Positions 58,476-64,000 of a DNA stretch of 64,000 nt are shown piece by piece (positions within the stretch are counted from its first letter, which is position 1; the number at the start of each line of letters is the position of its first letter). The DNA is taken from contig NZ_BKAG01000013.1 in the NCBI RefSeq assembly GCF_007992435.1, positions 62,001-126,000 of the forward strand. The letters run 5' to 3'. Below the pieces are notes generated by a model. It made no database searches and was not told where the DNA came from. It saw only the letters and a list, made by a program, of their open reading frames with translations. The position numbers and the translations under genes are program-made. The DNA is from Prosthecobacter gellanilyticus. Its GTDB lineage: Bacteria; Verrucomicrobiota; Verrucomicrobiia; Verrucomicrobiales; Verrucomicrobiaceae.

Positions 58476-59455
58476 GGTGCCTGATAAACACCAGCCAGCT
58501 CGCGCAGCAAGCTTTCCACCTCGGTATAGTAGCGCGGCTCTTCCATCTCCGAGCGCTTGGCCTTCAGCGCCTCCAGCTTGCGTTCCAGCTCATCACGCTT
58601 GGACCGCTGGGCATCCGTGAGCATCTGCTCCTCAGGACTGAGCACAAGCGCCACCTGAGCCGCGCGCGCACCATCCTTCTTCCCCTTCACGTCCGCATTC
58701 GCGATGATCTCAGCGCGTGTGCCCACCCCGTCGCCATTATCTTCGATCAGCGCATGCTCGGTGGAGATACGCTCTTCTTTCTCATAAAACTCCGTCGCGA
58801 GTCGGCTCGCATGGCGGAAGGCCTCCAGCACAGACACCTGCTTGTCCTGGTCCAGATCCGCCGTCAGATCTCCGGCGATGGCAGGCGCGAAGAACTCACC
58901 AAAGCGCGTGTAGTAGATCTCATCCGCACTCTTGGTGCCGGTGACGATGACTCTCCCCTTCCCTGCCAAGGGCTGAAGAAATCCTGCGCTGGATGAACCA
59001 CCATCAATCACCACCAGCTCCCGTTGAATCGGCTGGCACCAGGCCGCGAGCTGCTTGGCCGTCACATCGGGCCCGCGCAGATTAAACTTCACCTCACGAT
59101 TGTCGAAGGTGCCATGCCCGATCATCACCAGCCACATCTGGCCCGCTGTCTTCGTCGCCGCCTGCTTCAAAGCCGCCTCCAGAGCCTCGGCATCATGATC
59201 ATCCTTGCCGATCACCGTCACCGGAATCCCAGCCTTGTCACAAGCCTCTTTCCAGGTCGTCACCTGCTTCTCAAACCGCTTCCCATACTCCTCATCACCC
59301 GGCGCTCCGGTGACAATGAGCACATCCACATCACGCTTTGGAGCCTCTGCAAAGCTAACAGACGCCATGAGAATGACCAAGGAGCACCTCAACACCCAAC
59401 TAATGATTGGATTAAACCATTCGTCATTCGGATTTCGGATTTCGTCATTCATCAT
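58472..59455 (-). CDS. Secreted caspase/legumain-fold (C13-like) protein, catalytic Cys apparently missing
   Basis: 327 residues from the ATG at 59455, which overlaps the stop of the upstream gene (ATGA). A signal sequence appears only after about 20 residues (VLRCSLVILMASVSFAEA), so GTG at 59395 may be the true start. The caspase fold is visible: DVDVLIVTGAPGDEEYGKRF, LVMIGHGTFDN with the catalytic His, ELVVIDGGSSSAGFL where the nucleophilic Cys would be expected but Gly/Ser occur, VIVTGTKSADEIYYTRFGEF, then DLDQDKQVSVLEAF and a C-terminal coiled coil. Probably a non-proteolytic or differently active member. Confidence 0.7.
   Translation of the reverse strand: MMNDEIRNPNDEWFNPIISWVLRCSLVILMASVSFAEAPKRDVDVLIVTGAPGDEEYGKRFEKQVTTWKEACDKAGIPVTVIGKDDHDAEALEAALKQAATKTAGQMWLVMIGHGTFDNREVKFNLRGPDVTAKQLAAWCQPIQRELVVIDGGSSSAGFLQPLAGKGRVIVTGTKSADEIYYTRFGEFFAPAIAGDLTADLDQDKQVSVLEAFRHASRLATEFYEKEERISTEHALIEDNGDGVGTRAEIIANADVKGKKDGARAAQVALVLSPEEQMLTDAQRSKRDELERKLEALKAKRSEMEEPRYYTEVESLLRELAGVYQAP
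59418..59452. repeat. Five tandem 7-bp units at the vWA/caspase gene junction
   Basis: Contiguous units CATTCGT, CATTCGG, ATTTCGG, ATTTCGT and CATTCAT on the + strand. On the coding (-) strand they encode the first residues MNDEIRNPNDE of the caspase-fold gene and include its start codon. Confidence 0.8.
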
Positions 59456-61839
59456 GCCATCCCTCCTCTCCTTCTCAAGAACCACTCCGTACCCAGCAGC
59501 GCCAGCACCACGGCAAACACCCACGGCGCATGCCAGAAAGGTGTGGTGATCGTCTCTTCCACGGGCACGCGAATGTCCTTCAAGATCTCCGGCAACCTCG
59601 GCAGATCATCCAGGCTCAACACACGTCCGCCTGACTCCTTGGCCACACGCTCGGCCCATTCATGCCCAGGCTTCAGCGAGGCAAACTCAGCCGCCGTGGG
59701 ATCATGAACCCATCCCGTGGCCTGCGTGAGAGGCATCGCCTCCTCGCCATTGCCAGCTGGCTTCGTCACAGAGGCCACGGCGCGATACGCTCCCGTCTCA
59801 CGGGGATAGTATTCAGCTTCAAACAGCCCCGCTTCCTGCAGGCTCGGCTCGGCAAAGAGCTCTGACTTCTTCCCGCCTGGCCCCGTGACCTCAATCTTCA
59901 CGATGGCATCATCCTGCGCGCGAAAAGCACCATCGCGCACGCGCACTTCCAGCTTCATGCGCTCAGCATCGGGAGCCGCGGCAAACTGAATGCGGTCCGG
60001 CACGTCCACGACGAGCCAGCGCATGATCTGCCGCCAGGCCTTCTCCAGATCCTTCCGCGCTTCTTCATCCCGCATACCCCAGCGCCAGAGATCGCCGATC
60101 ATCACAGAGGCTACACGACCTTCACCGAAGCGTTGTGCGGCGAGGGCTGGATACGAACCCGCCTCTTCACCACCTGCCTTGATCATCGCCAGCACACTGG
60201 CACCCGGCTTGATGGAAAAGGTCTGGTTCACCGCAAAGAAGCCCGGCATCTCCGCCAGACGCTTCTCATCCTCTTCACGACCCGCACGCACGCGTGTCCA
60301 GGGCTCCAGCCAGCCTTCACGAGTGAGATCAAAGCGGCCATTCTCAATCGCTGGCGCGGACGACACGCGATCCAGATACACCGGCAGCATCCGGCCCACT
60401 GGCGTGTGATCATAGCCGCCTAACTGAAAGCTCTCCTGCCCACCCAGCATGAGCAAGGCACCGCCGCGCTCGCTGACAAAACGCTCCATGAGGTTCATCT
60501 GCTCCTGCGTGAAGAAACTCGCTTCGATGTCATCTAGAATGATGGCGCGATACTCGCCCAGCAGGTCCTCGGCAGTCTTGGGGAAACCTGCGCTTAGTTC
60601 CTTCGCATCCTTCGTGCCCAGACGAGTCAGCACTGGCTGGTCATAGCGCTGAGCCACCCCTTGATCACCAAAGCCACGGAAGAGCGGGTTGCTCGTTTCA
60701 CCGGTGCGACCACGCCATTCAAACTTCGGTTCGCGCTTCGCGATGCGGATCAAGGACGGAATTTGCACCTCCGTGTCTCCGGCGAGTGCACGGCGCATGA
60801 ATTTATACTCCCAGTTAGGCCTGCCCGACACATACAGCACGCGATAAGGCCCCGCGCCACGATCCACGGCAATATGCCGCTCATTGTTCGCCAGCGTCGC
60901 TTCTTTCGCCGCCGTCTTCCAGGCATCCTTCTCGATCTGCTTCTCCAGTTCAGAATCCATCACCGTCAAGCGGTAGAAAGACAGCCCCGGCTTCACTGCA
61001 GGCACCTTCAACCTCACGGTCTGGCCTTCACCATCCTTGGACAGCTTCAGCTTCTCGATCGCGATGGCCTTGCCAGCCTCATCCAGCACCACAGCCGAGA
61101 CTTGCTTGCCCACAAATCCGTGCCCCGCGATGCGCGCCGTGATGGTCACCGGCGTGTCTTCAAAAGAAGTCTGCGTGACAGAGTGCTCCACGATGCGCAG
61201 ATCTGGCGCAGGCTCATCCTTGCCCACAATCACTGGAAACACGGGTGCCAGCGTGACACCTTCACTCTGCTTGGCTGGATCGTTGGAGGCATTCGTAGCT
61301 AGGTCAGTCCCAGCCCCATCTGTCACCAGCACCACCGCTGCCGTGCGGCTGCCCGCTCCACCAGCACGCAGCGTCTTCAAGGCCCGTCCGAGCTCAGACT
61401 TCGTGCCGCTGAAATCGAGCTTGGAGAAATCCGTCACGCTTTGCAGGCGCTCGTCCACGGTCTGCGTCTTCACCCGAAACATGCGACCGAGTTCATCCAT
61501 CCATGAAGGCGGAGCTTTCCCATCCTTGCCGAGAGCAGCATGCATGGACTCCGCTCTCGTCGTGCCACCCGGAGCTTCAGGCACCTTCAGAGAAGCGCTG
61601 TTATCAGCTACGATGACGACTTCATTCTCGCCGGTCTTCGGCTGCTTGCGCGACCACACTGGGTCTGTCACACACATCGCCAGCAGGCTCCACGCCGCGA
61701 GCTTGCAAAACATGGCCGCGAGCTTCGTGCCACCGCGCAGAGGCGACTTCCTGTAACTCCACAGCAACACCCCCAAGACCACCGCGATCAAAATCGCCGC
61801 GATCCACAAGCGCTCAGGATGCTGAAGAGTGAGGGTCAT
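59452..61839 (-). CDS. Membrane protein with vWA-like and glutamine-amidotransferase-like domains
   Basis: 795 residues. N-terminal transmembrane helices (about 10-27 and 42-60, WIAAILIAVVLGVLLW and FCKLAAWSLLAMCVT), then a von Willebrand A-like region (about 70-230) with NEVVIVADNSASL where DxSxS is expected (DNSAS fits) and VVLVTDGAGTD; a class I amidotransferase-like domain (about 360-600) with YRAIILDDIEASFFTQEQMN, GGALLMLGGQESFQLGGY; and a C-terminal membrane helix. This architecture is common in Planctomycetes/Verrucomicrobia next to MoxR, DUF58 and BatA-like genes. Likely part of an envelope-associated complex; biochemical role unknown. Confidence 0.8.
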   Translation of the reverse strand: MTLTLQHPERLWIAAILIAVVLGVLLWSYRKSPLRGGTKLAAMFCKLAAWSLLAMCVTDPVWSRKQPKTGENEVVIVADNSASLKVPEAPGGTTRAESMHAALGKDGKAPPSWMDELGRMFRVKTQTVDERLQSVTDFSKLDFSGTKSELGRALKTLRAGGAGSRTAAVVLVTDGAGTDLATNASNDPAKQSEGVTLAPVFPVIVGKDEPAPDLRIVEHSVTQTSFEDTPVTITARIAGHGFVGKQVSAVVLDEAGKAIAIEKLKLSKDGEGQTVRLKVPAVKPGLSFYRLTVMDSELEKQIEKDAWKTAAKEATLANNERHIAVDRGAGPYRVLYVSGRPNWEYKFMRRALAGDTEVQIPSLIRIAKREPKFEWRGRTGETSNPLFRGFGDQGVAQRYDQPVLTRLGTKDAKELSAGFPKTAEDLLGEYRAIILDDIEASFFTQEQMNLMERFVSERGGALLMLGGQESFQLGGYDHTPVGRMLPVYLDRVSSAPAIENGRFDLTREGWLEPWTRVRAGREEDEKRLAEMPGFFAVNQTFSIKPGASVLAMIKAGGEEAGSYPALAAQRFGEGRVASVMIGDLWRWGMRDEEARKDLEKAWRQIMRWLVVDVPDRIQFAAAPDAERMKLEVRVRDGAFRAQDDAIVKIEVTGPGGKKSELFAEPSLQEAGLFEAEYYPRETGAYRAVASVTKPAGNGEEAMPLTQATGWVHDPTAAEFASLKPGHEWAERVAKESGGRVLSLDDLPRLPEILKDIRVPVEETITTPFWHAPWVFAVVLALLGTEWFLRRRGGMA

Positions 61840-61875
61840 GCGAAGATGATCCGCACAGTCCTCTGTGCTAATTGA

Positions 61876-64000
61876 TTAATTCCCATTCCCAAGCTCCTGA
61901 TAATAGCGTTTCACCAGCTCGCGGAAGGCGGGCGGCACGGGGTCACGATCGACAGGCACCATGGGGTTCTTCGCATCGCGCTTGGCCAGTTCCTCGGCCA
62001 CACGGTCACGCAGTTCCACGAGAGGATTCACAATGCGCATCTGCAGATGATCCACCTGCGGAGCCGCATCATTGCGCTCATGGTCGATCCGCATCTCGCG
62101 GGCATTGTCGAGCACCTTCGCAGCTTCATTGCGCAGTTCAGGCTGCTCCAAAAGTTCCTCCACATTGCGCAGGCGATTCGACCAGCGATCATAACCATCG
62201 CCGGTGAAAGGACGATCATTCACCGCCTCGGCCCCTTGGTCGAAGAAAAACGCGCCACCATCACCACCGCCTCCGCTGGCGCCACCGGCTGAGTTCTCCC
62301 TACCACCACCATTTTGGTTAGGCGAACGATTGGCCGCCGTCTGCTGACCACGCTGCTGAGACTCCGAAGGAGAGCCCTGTGACTGTCCTGAAGACTGCCC
62401 CCCCTGACCGGGTGACTGCCCAGCCTGCTGCCCCTGTCCCTGACCTTGCGCCATCTGACCGGGCTGACTTCCGGGCTGTTGTCCCTGACCTTGCTGACCA
62501 CCTTGCCCTTGCTGTCCTGGTTGCTGACCTTGGCCTTCCTTGGGGCTGCCGCCAGCCTGAGCCTGTTGTTGGCCCTGACCGGGTTGCTCACCGGGCTTCT
62601 GTCCCTGCCCTTGCGCGTTCGCTTGCTGCTGGCCGGGCTGGTCGCCGGGTTGCTTGCCTTCATCAGGAGTCTGGCCGGGTTGTTCGCCCTTCTGTTGTCC
62701 GGGTTGCTGGACCTGGCCTTGAGCCATCTGTCCAGGCTGCTGCCCGTCTTGACCTTTTTGGCCGGGCTGCTGACCTTCTCCAGGCTGCTTTCCTGCCTGC
62801 TGACCATCCTTGGCTTCCTCACCGGGCTTACGACCCGCGACTTCAGACTGTCCAGGCTTCTTGCCTTCTTCGCCCGCTTTCTCGCCAGCCTGCGCCGTTG
62901 CCTTATCGCCCTTGGTTTCACCAGCTTGACCCTTCTGACCTTCCTGGCTGGCTTCTTGAATCAGCTTGTCGAGTTCCGTGCGTGCCATGCGCAGGGCTTC
63001 AGTCTCGCTGCCGAGCACACTTTCCGCAGCCTTCTCCACGCCTTGCTGGAGTTGATCCACCAGAGTGTTGGCTTTGCGCTCGGCATCTTGAGCTTCAGCA
63101 CGCTGGCCATAGCGAGACTGCGTGCGAGCCTCATCCAGATGTTCTTCAAGCCCGCCGGTCTTGGCCTCGCGCACGGCTTCATAGAGACGACGATGCAGCA
63201 GCGGGTTGTTGCCCTCAGCCTGCTCACTCACGCGCTTCATGTCCTCGAGCAAGTTCGCTACTTTCTCCTGCTGATCCTGGATCTGGCGTGAGACATCACC
63301 GCCTTGCAGCATCTTCTCCAAAGAAGCGCTGGTGTCCTTCTGGCCGCCTTCAGGTGTCTTTTGATTCTCGAGAGCTTCGGCAATCTGCTTCTGTTTTTCC
63401 ACGGCCTCGCGAGCTTGCTGGCGCATCTGCCTCACTTCATCCGTGAAACGCTTCGCGGTCTTCTCTTTGAAGTCCTCCTGCATCTTCTCGAGTTCGCGCT
63501 GGGCACGCGTGGCGGCATTGGCAGCATCGGCGATCTTCTGCTCCTTCAGTTTCTCTGCCGCTTCATTCACCTGCTCGCGAGTTTGCTCGAGCTGCTGTTT
63601 CGCTTCGGCCATGTTCGCGCTGTTCTCCGGCTTCTCCATGCGCTCCTGGAGATCATCCACGTCACGAAGAAGCTGCTCCTGCTCTTGCTCCAGGCGCTTG
63701 AGCTGGTTTTGCAGTTCCTGCCTCTCCTGCTCGGTCTTCGCCTTGTCGAGCTGCTTCTGCAGTTCCTTCATCTTCTCGGCCAGAGCTTCCTGACGGCGGG
63801 CAAGCTCCTTCAGGCGGTTCAGCACCTGCAGGTTCTCCTGCTGCTCAGCGGTCTGCTCTTCCGTGGCCTGCTTCTCCTCTTCATAGCGCTGCTCTTCCTG
63901 CTTCAGCTCCAGGTTCATGAGCTGGTTCTGCATCTGCTTCTGCTTGCCGCTGCTTTTGCTCTTGGACTTTGACCGCGTGATCATGTGCTCACGACTCTGC
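61876..64000 (-). CDS. DUF4175-like coiled-coil protein, N-terminus beyond the window
   Basis: The frame is open to the right edge of the window; the first internal ATG is at 63984, but the protein probably begins further upstream with membrane helices. Seen are about 450 residues of Glu/Gln/Lys-rich coiled coil, a region of about 190 residues made mainly of Gly, Gln and Pro (units such as GQQPGQ, GQKPGEQ), a Gly/Ser stretch with FFFDQGAEAVND, and a conserved globular C-terminus (RFRELVKRYYQELGNGN-like ending FRELVKRYYQEL). Such proteins precede the vWA/amidotransferase gene in related genomes. First visible gene of the operon. Confidence 0.7.
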   Translation of the reverse strand, partial: QSREHMITRSKSKSKSSGKQKQMQNQLMNLELKQEEQRYEEEKQATEEQTAEQQENLQVLNRLKELARRQEALAEKMKELQKQLDKAKTEQERQELQNQLKRLEQEQEQLLRDVDDLQERMEKPENSANMAEAKQQLEQTREQVNEAAEKLKEQKIADAANAATRAQRELEKMQEDFKEKTAKRFTDEVRQMRQQAREAVEKQKQIAEALENQKTPEGGQKDTSASLEKMLQGGDVSRQIQDQQEKVANLLEDMKRVSEQAEGNNPLLHRRLYEAVREAKTGGLEEHLDEARTQSRYGQRAEAQDAERKANTLVDQLQQGVEKAAESVLGSETEALRMARTELDKLIQEASQEGQKGQAGETKGDKATAQAGEKAGEEGKKPGQSEVAGRKPGEEAKDGQQAGKQPGEGQQPGQKGQDGQQPGQMAQGQVQQPGQQKGEQPGQTPDEGKQPGDQPGQQQANAQGQGQKPGEQPGQGQQQAQAGGSPKEGQGQQPGQQGQGGQQGQGQQPGSQPGQMAQGQGQGQQAGQSPGQGGQSSGQSQGSPSESQQRGQQTAANRSPNQNGGGRENSAGGASGGGGDGGAFFFDQGAEAVNDRPFTGDGYDRWSNRLRNVEELLEQPELRNEAAKVLDNAREMRIDHERNDAAPQVDHLQMRIVNPLVELRDRVAEELAKRDAKNPMVPVDRDPVPPAFRELVKRYYQELGNGN

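Noticed and set aside
62300-62900. CRISPR- or minisatellite-like array in the GQ-rich region
   Set aside because: The DNA repeats encode a Gly/Gln/Pro-rich protein stretch in frame; unit length and sequence are irregular and there are no spacers.

Overview
The window reads as a chromosome segment of a verrucomicrobium (Verrucomicrobiota, Prosthecobacter/Verrucomicrobium-like). The evidence is a GC-rich composition, two giant secreted DUF1080/sugar-dehydrogenase/c-type-heme fusion proteins of the kind typical of Planctomycetes and Verrucomicrobia, a DUF5069 protein, LpxI-type lipid A synthesis, an alpha-2-macroglobulin, a DUF4175/von Willebrand/caspase-like operon, and intergenic spacers full of short repeats. 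Species-level assignment is inference.

Layout. 0-6.1 kb (+): 3' end of an alpha-2-macroglobulin gene, a PIN-domain toxin-antitoxin pair, a small membrane protein and the first DUF1080-heme protein. 6.1-10 kb (-): the second, larger DUF1080-heme protein. 10.3-13.9 kb (+): envelope genes (3D-domain lipoprotein, esterase, cell-wall amidase, SHD1/OB protein). 14-16.4 kb (-): argC-argJ. 16.6-22.5 kb (+): lspA, a lyase-like lipoprotein, an ECF sigma/anti-sigma/CpxP-like operon, a small membrane protein and thrS. 22.8-23.5 kb (-): a tiny orphan protein and a VOC protein. 24.2-29.4 kb (+): a TPR/coiled-coil secreted protein, lysC and a secreted ClpP-fold protease. 29.5-35 kb (-): lipoprotein, hrpB, an EamA transporter, thioesterase, rpiB and nitroreductase. 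35.2-37.5 kb (+): small membrane protein, tag, rlmN. 37.5-44.5 kb: mixed-strand accessory metabolism and regulators (CMD/AhpD, methyltransferase, AraC, two cupins, an aspartyl hydroxylase-like protein, DUF5069, SDR with divergent LysR).

45-47.3 kb (+) is an ExbB-ExbD-TonB-like-zinc-ribbon operon, facing a divergently transcribed degenerate response-regulator receiver. 47.3-49.8 kb (-) is the most unusual part. A lower-GC two-gene cassette (AlbA_2/Schlafen-type protein with a C-terminal histidine-kinase-like ATPase fold, start/stop-overlapped with a ParA-type ATPase) sits between the intact dhaL and a second, diverged copy of the last 46 codons of dhaL. This looks like an element that inserted into dhaL and restored its 3' end. 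I consider it the best candidate for an undescribed mobile or defence-type system here.

49.8-53.6 kb: dhaL, an AGE-family epimerase, aroE and lpxI. 53.7-55.5 kb: a Sel1-repeat protein with a strong terminator, then tRNA-Ala(GGC). 55.8-64 kb (-): one tightly packed operon read from the right edge: DUF4175-like coiled-coil protein (cut by the window), vWA/glutamine-amidotransferase-like membrane protein, caspase-fold protein, polytopic membrane protein, squalene/phytoene synthase and aat.

Across the spacers there is a recurring theme of short arrays whose units are 10-11 bp (one helical turn) or 7 bp, two dispersed long repeats each present twice, several exact inverted repeats in front of genes, and an over-represented nonamer TGGTTAGGC. 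No CRISPR array, insertion sequence, rRNA operon or integrase was found.
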